A stretch of DNA of 64,000 nt from Tetracladium setigerum (taxonomy: Eukaryota; Ascomycota; Leotiomycetes; Helotiales): NCBI GenBank assembly GCA_031472005.1, contig PZJY01000006.1, forward strand, positions 2,604,001 to 2,668,000, given 5' to 3'. Of the stretch, positions 24,326 through 35,845 are shown piece after piece. Position numbers and translations under genes: made by a program. The notes under the pieces were generated by a model. It saw only the letters and a program-made list of their open reading frames with translations, made no database searches and was not told where the DNA came from. How positions within the stretch are numbered: position 1 is the first letter of the stretch; each line of letters starts with the position of its first letter.

Positions 24326-26197
24326 TCAATCGTCAATAGTATTCATCCGCTGCTTCATCCTTTCCTTCTTCCAAAGCAGGTCATTTTGCGCCTCGAGATC
24401 CAGTTCGTCACCGATACAGTCCTGGGCTTGATCTCGGACGTTGAGGGCGTTCAGTTGCTATTATGACGACGATGATGGGTTAGTTTCGTATCTGGACAGC
24501 AAAAAAGGGGAGTTTTGAAGATGGAAAGAGATATCAAAGAAGAAGAGGGAGATGAAAGAAAACAGAAAGAGAAATAGAGATGAAGATAAAACTAGTAAAA
24601 AAAGGACGAACCCGTTCATACTCATCCAACGCAACCTGTCTCGGACCCTTCGCTCCCATCCCCATAACCTTCCCAGCCAAAGCAGTGGTATTCCTCGCCA
24701 CATCATCAGCTTGGTCAGCTTGCTCCGCCCTCCTCGATGCCAAAATCATCTCTTTCTCCTTTTGCGTGAGGGGATAGTTCAATCCCACTGGTAATCCCTG
24801 TATAAGCTGTTCCTGCTGCGGTTGCTCAGTCATGAATTGATATTGAACGCGCTGCTGCTCATTTTGCTGCTGGTTGTGATATGACGTAGATCTGAAGAAT
24901 TGAGGGGGGCTGGATTCATTTTGAAATGGCTGTTGAATTTGATGGGTGGGAGTTATTTGGGAGCGGAATGTTGGTCGTGGTGGAGGATTTGTTATTTGTT
25001 GTTGTTGATGGGGAGGGTTGTTGGGGAGGTTATGGTGGGGGAGGTCATGTCGGTATCGTCGTCGCTATATCTGTATTTTGTATTGGCTTTTTGAAGGTCT
25101 GTGTATGATGTCCACAGCTGAGTTTGCTGCTGTGGAGGAGGTGATGGTCTATTATAATCATGAGAGAAATACGGCCGGTCCGAATTCAGCCTTGGTCTAG
25201 TAAAAGTCGGGCGGTCCAAGTCACTGAAAGCTCTTCGAAAGAGTGGTCGTTCTTGTCGTCGTCTTTCCATGATCAATCGTTTTCTTCTGTTTTCTACTTC
25301 GTGGTCTTGGGCTTTATCTTGGTTGTTCTCCGGTGCGAATTGGAGCTGCTGGTGGGTTTGTGCGCTGTCTTGGTAGTGTATTGGTGGTGACCACTGGGGC
25401 ATTTGCGTTTGTTGTAATAGCGATGGAGATGCTTCTTGCTTGATCTGGGCATTTGGGCCTTGCTGCTCTTGCTCCTGTTGTTCGCGCAGATTTTTGTTGT
25501 CTTCTGCTCGTTCGACGGACATGAATTGTGTTTGGGAATCTTGTAAGTTGTGCTCTGCTGATGGTTCGTCGAAGGTATCTATGGACAATGATAGATCAGA
25601 CTTGTCCTTTTTGACTGCGATATCATCTGTTTCCACACTGTCGAAGGGTGTATATTCTGGCGTCTCGTTCTTCATCAGCCTATCTCCATACTGTGCACCA
25701 GACTTCAATTGTGTCCAATAATCCTGCAAGATATGATCTCTCTGGCGTGCCAGACTATCCTCCCCCTTGACAATTGTCTGTTCACCAACAGTATCACCAC
25801 CACAACCGCTCTCCATCCACAGCCTTAATTTCTCCTGCTCTTCAAGCAGAATATAGTGCACCTGAATATCCAAAAATTCGCAACCATCACTGACAGCACC
25901 ATCCACCGGAATCTGAACCCCACTTTCAATCATCCTTCCCACCAGCCAAGCCTTCTTGCGTTGATGCTCATCTCTAGCATTCTTTTCGCGCTTAGACATT
26001 TGTTCCAGTTCCTTGAGTTGTCTCCTGTAACCCTCAAGTGAAGGATTGCTTGTCTTCTTGTCTCCAAGTTTAATCCTCGCAACAAGGGGTCGTGAGAAAA
26101 AATCCAGGTTGGACTTCGAACTTAAATCATGTGTGGAAGGGGGCAACGATGGCGTACATGTGGGCGAGCTCGTTGGGACATTCTTGATTCTTACCAT
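24326..26197 (-). CDS. glutamine/proline-rich uncharacterised protein (one-base frame break)
   Basis: Function not recognised. Minus-strand exons 26197-24612 and 24457-24326 (intron GTTCGT..TAATAG) would give about 572 aa. The N-terminal third is charged and helical (YRRQLKELEQMSKREKNARD; LDIQVHYILLEEQEKLRLWM), the middle is Gln/Asp-rich and disordered, with a basic patch (ENRRKRLIMERRRQERPLF), and the C-terminal part is again ordered and compact (GLPVGLNYPLTQKEKEMILA ... WKKERMKQRM). A frame break lies between about 24995 and 25041; the best site is the run of five C in coding sense (25037-25041). One more C turns an early stop into a continuous Gln/Pro-rich linker running into the conserved-looking C-terminus. 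Without it, the two parts would be separate ORFs. The coiled, polar composition suggests a scaffold or regulator, but this is only inference. Confidence 0.6.
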
Positions 26198-27396
26198 CCT
26201 TTCTTGATTTGGCTCTGTCTCTCAATGTTCAAGCTCAAAAGAAATCTCGATACGATCGTAAGTTGGGGGAAAAAAGAGTTGGTAATGAGAAAATGATGTG
26301 CCGCTGGTTGGGTGAGCTGACTGCGTGTGGGTTGGGTGCGACTCACTCCATCGCGCTTTGGATGGAGGGATCGGTGGGTATAATAAATACTGCAGATCCT
26401 TGGTACAGCGCGATTACAGGTCGGAAAGTGAACCGTCAGCGCTCGCTGCGAGAAAAGTTTGTGTATGTACAGCGTCGAAAGAGGGATGTTGGAAAGGTAA
26501 TTCGACCGCAGACTTGCTTGGCGAGTTTAGTTTGGCGCGAGACAAGAAAACAAGGAGGAGAAGGTCGTAATCTGTAGTCCCGAGGAGAATCATATATATA
26601 TATATATATATGTATATTACACTTGGGTACTTACCCATTTCGCGGAGCCGGCGGTGGCGCCTTGGAGATGCCAAGACTGGCCAGACATTATTGTTCTCTG
26701 CTTCCAAATCCCAATAATCCGAAGTGTTAGTGTGATTGTTGTGTAGTTGCAGGGGATGGATGTGGATGGACGAGCGGCTTCGCAACGAAGTGGCGATGGT
26801 TCAGCGCATCGAGAACACGCGGGGAGGCGGGCTGTGTGCCAAGATAGCACGATCGGATCGGGAGGCGACTCGTAATCCGGAAAAAATGTTCGATGAGAAA
26901 AGTAGTATGTACAGGTATTTAGTTGTGAGGCTCAAATATTGTATGATACAGTAAGATTACTAGGCAGTCTTGGCCATAGAAGCAGAAATAGGTAATCTTA
27001 CTCTGCCCTTGATCAATTCAATCGCGAATTTGATTTGGAAAACAGATCAGTTTGATACCTTGATCAGAAGGTGCATAGTATGTGTGATATATAGATGTCG
27101 GCTACATCTAGGTACAGGCAGGTATGTACTATGTAGAGATATCTCAATGGACACTAAGATCTTGATGGTACCATTCGTGGCCCCCAAAAAAAATTGCGGA
27201 GCCCGACCTCCACGGCTGTTGTCGTAACTGCGTCTGTCCACATAGACTCATAAGTGGCAAAGCGGAAAAAAAATTCAAATAAAAACCTAACACAACGCAA
27301 CAACTCCATCGCTATGGATCGATCGAGCCCCAAAAAAGTCGGGCAGAAAAGAAATCAACTGCTGCCCAGTCTTGAGCCCGAGTCCGCGAAACCGGC
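26198..27396. other. intergenic, contains AT microsatellite
   Basis: Upstream region of the Gln-rich gene and 3' region of the ABC transporter gene. Contains an (AT)10 tract at 26592-26611. Open frames on both strands overlap and look random. Confidence 0.5.
26592..26611. repeat. AT dinucleotide microsatellite
   Basis: Ten consecutive AT units in intergenic DNA. Confidence 0.9.
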
Positions 27397-30300
27397 TCAG
27401 CTCTTTGCCTTCCTCGACTCACCCCAATGTGTTCTCATAGCCTTGAGAAGCACGTATGCAAGCAGTCGATAGATCACGGTGCACACCCTAGCAGCGCAAT
27501 TTGCACATGAGGATTTGTGTCCAGCTTCCAGAGCTCCAAAACATCCTTGCCCGTTTCAATGATACATCTACCGTCCGGTAGACGCTGGTTCTCGTTGCAG
27601 GTGAAGGTAACGGAGAGGAGGGAATAAGGTGCGAGATTTCGGATCATGTAACGGAGAGGCGAAAGGTAATTGAATCCTTGGAGGAAAACAGGCATGTCAA
27701 TTGACATGACGCCGGCCATTACCTGGGCCATTGACAGGAAGAGAGATGCAATGTTGACAGCAAAACCGGTGTGGCCGAAGAGGGTGTTAAACTATTCTCA
27801 ATTAGTGCGAATGACAAGATAGTGGAAGGTTGCGTTGCTTACCATTATCCCCAAGCTCTCTCCATAGTTTACTACACACAAACAATTGAAGAACAGAGCG
27901 AACACCATCTGCGGAGTTCGCGGGAAGCCGGTCGCAAGACCACACAGAACAGCAAAGAGGAGGGAGGTTCCAATCTCGAAGGGGATTTCGAGAGTAAGAT
28001 ATTGCAGGAAGAAGGCCTCAACCCCGTAAGTTCCATCGTCGTGTTCGCGGTAGAAGACATCCTTCTCATTGGGGTAGACTGCAACATTCTGCAACATACC
28101 AACGAAGTTGAAAGCTCCAAATTCTTGGAGAAGACCTAGGCGAGTTTGGACTGAGTAGTAGTCACTTTCAAGAGGCGCAAAGAAGAGGGCTAAGATAATT
28201 GCCAATCCTGCTACTTGCATGATTCTGGCGACAAGAAGGGGTGGCTGTCTTCGGAAGTTGATGGATGCACGATGGACTAGAAGAGGGTACGCTTGATAGA
28301 AGGAAGTTGACTTTCGAATGAGAGCACCTAGTTCAGCGGGCGTTGAGATTGTCGTTGGGCTCATTGTTCCGGCAGATTCGCTCTGTGTCCATGAGGAGAT
28401 CAAATGAGTGACTTTTTCTCGGGTTTCTTCTTCTCGGGAGGCTCTTTGCAGATCAATAGTAATGAGATCAAGGGCAAAATCAGTCGGATTGGTAGATGTT
28501 GGGCACGGGTATCCAAGAGCCTCAAAGTGAGGCAGTAGGCCGCTCGCTTTTCCAGCATAAACTGGCGAACCACCTCGAGCAAGTAGGAGAACGCTGCCAA
28601 ATTGCTTGAAAAGGTCGGATCGAGATTGATGGATAGTAAGGATAAGTGTTCGTCCCTCTAGCGCAAGTCCACGAAGCACTTCGAGAATGGACGACGCTGT
28701 GAAAGCATCCAATCCCGATGTCGGCTCATCCAGCAGTAAAACACGAGGATCAGTCAAAATCTGAACGGCGATCGAAACTCGACGCTTCTCTCCTCCAGAA
28801 ATACCTTTCACTGTTTCGGACCCGATGAGATTGTCGGCGCAGTCCTTCAGGCCAAGCTTTAGCAAAACCTCGTCAGCTCGCTCATTCTTCTGTGCTTTGG
28901 TCATGAAGGAGGGGAGTCGAAGCCCAGCAGAGAATCGCAAAGTCTCCCGCACAGTCAAGGATGGAAGTAACGCATCGTCATCTTGGCAGACGTATGAACA
29001 GACCGATCTGATGACGGAATCTGAGGGTAGCGCTCCATTGAATTTCATATTACCAGATTTGTGATATTTGGTGGTTGCATTGTTGTGTAAGCGCAGAGCC
29101 ATCGCGTTCAATAAAGAAGTTTTACCGCTTCCCGATGGGCCCATGATAACATTGAGCAGTCCAGCTTGAAAGGATGCATTCACTGGATTGAGGATTGTCT
29201 TGGTAGGCAGTTTCTTACCCCAAAATGTCCTCTTTTGTAAGTCGAGGGCAAAGTTATTCAATGCTATATCCACGGTTCTCACTTCTTCCATCGGTCTTGC
29301 GGCCATATTCTCCTTGCCAGCTGAGAGATCAGTGTCAGAATTTCTTGCTTGCGCAATACTCATCTCGACGGGAATGACTTTGAGAGCGATGTATGCGCAT
29401 GTGTAAAACATGATGACGAAACCAACTAAAATGACGATAGGTCGTACAACCCAATTTCCCGGGAATCCGAGCTGATCCATGATGAAAGCACCAGTGTACT
29501 GAGCGCAAGCGGGATTCGATTCTCCGCCTTCCAGCGGGCAGTCGTAAAATTGTCCCACAAACTCATTCGCACACAGAGCACCAAAACTGTAGAAGACATA
29601 TGCCGTCCATTTCAGCCATCTGACGTAGACTGGAATGGTATTGCTCTGAATAAAATAACCACATGCCATGCTCTGAACCGTGTATCCAAGATTGGCTATC
29701 ACCGAAGCGCCAGCAAAGTCTCGAATTGTTGCAATACAGCACATCGCGAACGTGACTGCAATATACTGACTGAGAAGCAAAATTGAGAAGAACGTGAGAA
29801 ATGTTCCTGCGTCTGCTCTGAAACCAGCCATGAAGTAGAAAATAACCGAGAACAGAAAAGGAACAGGAAGGTCCTCCATGAAGAACCTAGCAAATCGACG
29901 GCTCAGCAAGAATGGTAGAATATCTACGACCTTCTCGTTATGCTCTCGATCAAAGACTTGGATGTCGACTGAGAGGCGGTAAGTTTCGAAGATTAGAATG
30001 AGATATCCTTGCAATGCGGCAGCGTTGTATAATGCTCCCTGTCGACTTCGAATGCCAGATTGATCTTGGCCCAAATCGAAGAACATGTAGCCGGTAGCGA
30101 TAGCCATGAGAATTGCTTCAGCGATCGAGCCCGCCATTGCCATGGGGTCTCTGTAAGTTGTCACAAATGCTCGAGATGTCAGAACACGGGTTTGACGTAT
30201 GAACGGGGAGTGGTTGGAGGATTTTGATGATTGTTTAGATGCCGTATGTGTTGTCAGGAAGGCTTTCTCTTCCATGTAAAGTCTCTCGTTTTCATCGACC

Positions 30301-31496
30301 CAAGCGGCTTTGAGGCGATCAACTCGTTCGCTCGACGTCGCTTCTAGCTCCGGAGATCGATTGTCAATTGCTGCAATGTCGATGAAGAATTCCGCGGGAT
30401 TGACGAAAGGTGGTAATTCCATGCCACATCCCTCAAACCAAGGCACACAATCCGCAGCTTTGCCGGAATATACTGGGCTACCTCTAGTCAGAATCACCAG
30501 CCTGTCAAACATGCTCCAGATCTCCGATCGTGGTTGATGGATCGTAGTCACAATCGTTCGGCCTTTCTTCGCCAGATTTTTGAGAGTTCGTACGAGCTGG
30601 AACGCGCTTGTCGCGTCCAATCCTGTTGTGGGCTCGTCCAGGAACAAAACACTTGGGTTGCTGAGCAGTTGTACCCCAATACTCGTTCTTCTCTTCTCTC
30701 CACCCGAGCAGCCTTTATGTTGGTGGTTTCCAATTCTCGTATCGGCGCAATCTTTCAACCCTAATTCCAGAATGACCTCTTCCACAATCTTCCTTCTCTC
30801 TTCTTCCGTAGTTGGTGGGGGAAGCCTCAGATCTGCGGAGTATCGCAACGTTTCTCGGACTGTTAATGTCGGCAGCAAAACGTCCTGCTGCATCACATAT
30901 GCCGTCCGCACACTATTAACGCCCTCCAACCCATTAAATGTAGTCCTCCCACCAAACGATAATCTTGGGCTGGTCATCCGCTCTGCCATTGTATTCAACA
31001 TCGTGGTCTTTCCCGACCCACTGCCTCCAATGATAGCAGTGAGCGTGCCGATGGGCATGGATGCTGAGACCGAATGTAGAATTTGTTTTGTCTGCGAAAG
31101 CGGTTCGCCATCTTGATTTTGCGGGGTTTCTTGAATTTGGCGGGCGACCACCACGGTGGTGAGATATCTACGGAGACGGCTAGATTGCGGACTTGGACTT
31201 CAACAGGTTCGACATCGGAGAGGGAGATGTGGTTACTCTGCGTGGTTGAGAGTTGCTGAATTGCGGGCGGAGCATCGTCGTGGTTGTTCGTTATCGTTGA
31301 AGGGCGTCTTTGCGACTCGGGGCGTATCGCGTCGACCTCCTTCGCGCCAGCCTCGATATCTTGCCCATAGTAGATACTGGTAAGATACTTCTATACACTC
31401 ATCTACAAGAAAGTTGATCTCGCGGATACAATGCGCGGAGGGGCAGATGAAGGGGTCATAGACTTGGAAGACGGCGCGGCACGCATTGGCAACCAA
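27397..31496 (-). CDS. full-size ABCG-type (WHITE-like) ABC transporter, two one-base frame breaks
   Basis: Plasma-membrane-type exporter with order NBD1-TMD1-NBD2-TMD2. NBD1: Walker A GGSGSGKTT, signature CSGGEKRRTS, Walker B VLFLDEPTTGLD. NBD2: GPSGSGKTSLLN, ISGGEKRRVSIAVQ, VLLLDEPTSGLDA. Both signatures are intact, so both sites could bind ATP, unlike many PDR-type transporters with one degenerate site. The main exon runs from about 31398 to 27843, then an intron (GTAAGC..TAG, 27842-27792), then the last exon from 27791. Near the N-terminus the frame LSDVEPVEVQVRNLAVSVDI joins the NBD1 frame only if one base is added at 31117-31126 (TTTT/GGGG runs). At 27486-27488 one added C (coding G) replaces an early stop by VCTVIYRLLAYVLLKAMR, a typical end, stopping at 27397. 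Further upstream (31386-31490) a Cys-containing segment, AVFQVYDPFICPSAHCI, probably belongs to the N-terminus, but its joining and the start codon (possibly 31653) are unresolved. The substrate cannot be told. Confidence 0.88.
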
Positions 31497-33745
31497 AAAT
31501 GAGGAAAGATATTGCAGAGACGAAAGACAGAAGCAATGAAGATATATACAGAAAGAAAAGAAAGATGGAGGCAGGCAAAGAGGGACCTACATGTTGGGCG
31601 GAGACGATGTGGAAGCATTGGATGTTCCGTAGGGGGGTCAATTGGTCGGGCATGGCATGGGAAGAAGGTGGATGGGGTGGTGTCGAGACCCCAAAAAGTC
31701 CTAAGCGAGGACGGGGGCTAACCAGACGTGAGCGGCATTCTTCCAGAACCGTGCAATTACACCACTCACAACTTCGAGATACGGCTAAGTTGGGCAACTC
31801 TATGCATATTGTTCTTCAGGGGTCAGATCCCTTTTGATATTTACTCGAATTACAGAGAATTTGGCTTGTGAAGTTGTACGTATGATGTGCTTAGGTATAA
31901 TCAACAAACGACCCACCAAAGTGAGATGTGGACGAGCGCTGTTTGTTTGGTTAAAGCCGTTGAAACGCAACACGAGATTTGAGCGGCTTTTTTGGGGAAG
32001 ATAACACAAGAAAATTCTGATAGTAAAGTCTCTGTCAACTATTATGATGGATAAAAAGACTTAATCTACGATTCAATGTCACCTACCTGCCATATCTCGA
32101 TGATTGCTAGAAGCTACCTCTCTCCAATTCTAGATTGCCCACCGTTGAAACCTAATAGTTCTCCAGATCTCCAACATGCAAGTGCAAGGGTTAAATACGA
32201 CCGCGCATAGGCGAATAATTGACACTTACAGCCGAACAAATCACCAGCGTCTGTGTCCGTCGGTCCGAACACCCTTGTGGGATTCCTAGTATCAAACACG
32301 ACATAATGGATCTTGACTCTGGTCAGCACACCATCTCATCCTCGTTGAAGGATCCAATACTTTACGAAAGAATTTCTCAGCCTAAGATGGAGTAAAGAAA
32401 CAAAGTTTGACATTTTGATAGGGCCATTGAGCAGTTCCCTCTTCTCTCCAGCTCCATGGGTAGGTACTTGAGAGCCTATCAGACAGCGAAATTTACGATG
32501 TTGCATCTTGACTCTAGCCTAAAGGGAAAGAGTGGGCTAGGAATTCGGATGTTATTTCGTTTCTCTGCTTGTCTATCTCACATGAACTTTCTAAATCAAA
32601 AGGATCCTCAACTTCAAAAGCACATACAGGAAGCGAGGATCACAGCATCAGCTTATTTCATGTGCTTACCCTACTTCTGCGGTCTCTCCGTGGGAGTGAC
32701 ACAGCAGATAGCTAGACGAATCAACATCTACTCCTTTGCAACCACAATTGAAAGAGCAGATGATCAATCACTTTTCGGATTTTTCAAGGATGAGTCGAGA
32801 TTTGCCTTTCCCTCATCAGTAACAATCACCATGTATTTTTTGTGATCTCAAATTTGGGGAACAAAGAGAGAACTATGTTATTGGTCAACACATCTTGGCA
32901 ATCTTACCTTACTCCTGATCATACAATATCAAATTTGCAAATTTGCAGGTAGGAAAGAGATACATCTGAGGTTCCTTCATTCCGCAGCAATCTTCTTCGT
33001 TTTCAAGTTGAGATGGAAGAGCGCAATGTGTTGTTATCAGGAACCTGTCAACATGTCTTATCTATGCTCACATTATATCTACAGTATAAGTTATGGTACA
33101 ACTCAAACTCAAGTAAACACTCACTTCCAGTTATTATTGGCCCTACTAAGTCAGCTTGTGGTTTGCTCATTCTACATTCCTTATTCTGTAACACATGTCA
33201 AAGCTAGTCTTGGTCTTCTTTCATCTTCGCCTTAAACCAATGATCATTCTTCTTGAACTTCAAAAATACAGAAGGCTGCAAATTATAACATAATAAAAGC
33301 AAGATTGTCTCGGCCACCATGGTATCACCATCACCTTATCATCACGACCAACATACTATCACCACCACCACCATCACCCGGAGGCCCAGAATACAACTGA
33401 TAACGACGAGTCCTCACCGCAGCGGAAGAAACTCAGCCTGTGAACTGGGCCAACCGCAAAAGATAACTTAATGTTCTGAACAATATCCTATTATTTACAT
33501 TATTGGAATGAAGCTTTTTTATGGCAGTAATGGGATATTATGGATTACTTTTCCTATTCCGACCATACGCGTCTGTCTTATCGATATATATCACTAGGTT
33601 CACAAGCGTTCAATGCCATTGGCATTAAAGGAAAGACACTAATGGATATCTTTCAAGACGAAAAGATCCCCAAGGCCTTTTTCGACGTTTGTAACGATTC
33701 GGATGCCTTATATGCACTAGATCTTGAACTTATTTTGAAATTGAG
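31497..33745. other. intergenic, possible 5' exon of the ABC gene at left end
   Basis: The left 200 bp may hold the first exon of the ABC transporter. The rest has only short frames; one of 129 codons at 32456-32845 (+) has a plausible composition but no family match and no splice context. A CAC/CAT-rich trinucleotide patch lies at 33318-33380. Confidence 0.45.
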
Positions 33746-35845
33746 TCATGTGATAGAGACCTCTGTTTTTGTGTCCCCTTGAAAATTTTCATTTCTCCCT
33801 CGCTCGAAGAAACCGATCCTCCTGAATATATTGTTTTCGCTCTCAGCTTTGCTTGGTAGAAGAATTATCCCATCCACACCGTCATCCTGTTCTTTGCTCA
33901 GGGTAATGGCCACACATAAGACCATAACAGGATCGTGGTTTCCAGTCTCGTCATATATTCCGCACATATTGCGATAATCAGTGCCATACACAGCCTCTGG
34001 ATTCTCACTGAGGTCCACGTCCGGATATTTGGCCTTGAAGTCATTGACGTGTCTTGTTGAAGCCTCGACGATAGTGATTGAGTTTTCATTATATGGGACG
34101 TTTATTTTAGTTCCTACAGTGGGGGATAAAGGAAGCAAGAATATGTTGGAAGTCGAAGGATCGAACCAAGCCCACCTCATCGCAGCTTTGATCCTCAGCT
34201 GCGCAGAAATTACTTCTCCAAACGGGTTGAGCTCGGGAGCGGTTGGTGTTATTGAACAATCCACGATATCGCAGATAACGTCGGGGGCATCTTTATCTTC
34301 ATCGTCATAAGAAAAATCGAAGTGAATAACTCCTCCCTCGAGACTCGCCCAGGACCATGAAGGTGCCCTATACTTCACTGGCCTGTAGAATACGAAGGTG
34401 TCGTCCTCACCTAGTGTCCTATGCCAGTATGAAGTGCGCCACGTGAGTTGTCTTGCTAAGTTGTATCGCCATAGTCCGGCAAAGTAGCCAGGGCCAAGGG
34501 CACGAGAGAAGGAAGGATGAGAGGCGATACCGGCTAGTGCATTCAATTTATCGCGTTCTTCGCTAGCAGTACGGAGAGAGTACGCCGTCACGAGGCGCAA
34601 CCAGCAGCTCAGAGCTTTGTCTCTCTGAAGGTGTGCTTGGTCTTCGCTCAGAAGCAGAGAGTCTAAGTTTAGACTGTACTTGTCATCATTATCGTTATAG
34701 CCCGCGTCAAGGTCGAGCGGGAAGTATAAGGAGTCGCCAAAATTTCGTGTGCCAACATGGCATCTCCACATCATGGTGTTGGTGGTGAAAGTGAGCGTGC
34801 GCTGGGCAAGCAGCTGCTCTTGCATTGTCCAGGCCCTCTTCGCAAGGGGCTCAAGCCTTTCGTCGTAGCATGCGGCATCCAATCTGTTGACGGACATCAT
34901 GCCGAAAATGCCAGGTCGAATCCGGACAGGTATCGTCTGGGAGGGCTCTGAATAGACTCGAGGATAGAGGAATCCATCATAGACGCTCTTCGCAGACGCG
35001 ACGACTATTGTCAAGGCTGACGAATCATAGATGTGTTTCATGCCTGCGATTTCTTTGACCTTGTCCTCTTCAGAATCCTGGATGATACAAAGGGCGTCAA
35101 TCCACAAGTATGGGATAGAAAAGTCGCGAGCCGCCGATATCGCGTGACGGATAGTGGCAGGTAGAGCTGGCAGATCTAGCTCTTTGACGAGCTGGCCATA
35201 ATTGGACCGAGTGAGAGTTGGGAAAGGCGTCTTCCCCCAACAGTAGGAGAGCGTTGCATAAAGACCACGCATATTCCCAGATTCCAAAAGTCGTGGATGT
35301 TGCTGTCCCGGTGGAGTGACCTCGATGACCCTTGTGGGCAGGTTAGAGTCTCGACGTGAATCAGAGCAGCAATCATGTCCCTCGCACTCCTCTAACCATG
35401 TCACAACCTGCATTCTTGCTGCCTCACTATTAACATCAGTGCGTACAGGCCTCGCAGTTACATACGCTGATGCGCTGTCGTCTGCCGCTGTCCAGGCGTG
35501 AAGAAAAAGCGCGCTCCCCCCGACCCATTTTCCCGTTGGAGAGTTGCAGTCGATGTTCAGGTGGAAGACGTTTCGGCCGTTTGGCGTACACGACTTCATC
35601 TGGACCGTGGTAAGAATAGTAGTGACCTTATCTTCTGGCATCCACGAGTCTTGAATGAAGCTCCTTATATAGGTACACCAGGTGCAGCTAGCGTTTCTAA
35701 TCTCACTAGTCATAGCTACTGTCTGGATACTTTTGTACTTGTTATGGCCGCTACCGAAATGATCGAAAGTGCAGAACTCCTCAAAAGCCTCGGTATTAAA
35801 CAAATCACGCCAGCATCTGGCACAAACGAGGTCTTGAGGGGCCAT
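33746..35845 (-). CDS. HET-domain (heterokaryon incompatibility) protein
   Basis: Single-exon gene, 699 aa from the ATG at 35845 (MAPQDLVCARCWRDLF), chosen because paired Cys (CARC, later CTWC) begin there as in many HET proteins; an in-frame ATG 35 codons upstream exists but adds an unlike sequence. The HET core is complete: LYATLSYCWGKTPFPTLT, then LPATIRHAISAARDFSIPYL, WIDALCIIQDS, IYDSSALTIVVASA, and the second block AWTMQEQLLAQRTLTF. The C-terminal half includes YRAPSWSWASLEGG, another hallmark. Family members trigger compartment death when unlike strains fuse; the HET fold is TIR-like. No NACHT, ankyrin or WD repeats are attached. The frame is intact, which contrasts with the second HET gene in this window. 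Which partner it recognises, if any, cannot be read from sequence. Confidence 0.92.
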   Translation of the reverse strand: MAPQDLVCARCWRDLFNTEAFEEFCTFDHFGSGHNKYKSIQTVAMTSEIRNASCTWCTYIRSFIQDSWMPEDKVTTILTTVQMKSCTPNGRNVFHLNIDCNSPTGKWVGGSALFLHAWTAADDSASAYVTARPVRTDVNSEAARMQVVTWLEECEGHDCCSDSRRDSNLPTRVIEVTPPGQQHPRLLESGNMRGLYATLSYCWGKTPFPTLTRSNYGQLVKELDLPALPATIRHAISAARDFSIPYLWIDALCIIQDSEEDKVKEIAGMKHIYDSSALTIVVASAKSVYDGFLYPRVYSEPSQTIPVRIRPGIFGMMSVNRLDAACYDERLEPLAKRAWTMQEQLLAQRTLTFTTNTMMWRCHVGTRNFGDSLYFPLDLDAGYNDNDDKYSLNLDSLLLSEDQAHLQRDKALSCWLRLVTAYSLRTASEERDKLNALAGIASHPSFSRALGPGYFAGLWRYNLARQLTWRTSYWHRTLGEDDTFVFYRPVKYRAPSWSWASLEGGVIHFDFSYDDEDKDAPDVICDIVDCSITPTAPELNPFGEVISAQLRIKAAMRWAWFDPSTSNIFLLPLSPTVGTKINVPYNENSITIVEASTRHVNDFKAKYPDVDLSENPEAVYGTDYRNMCGIYDETGNHDPVMVLCVAITLSKEQDDGVDGIILLPSKAESENNIFRRIGFFERGRNENFQGDTKTEVSIT

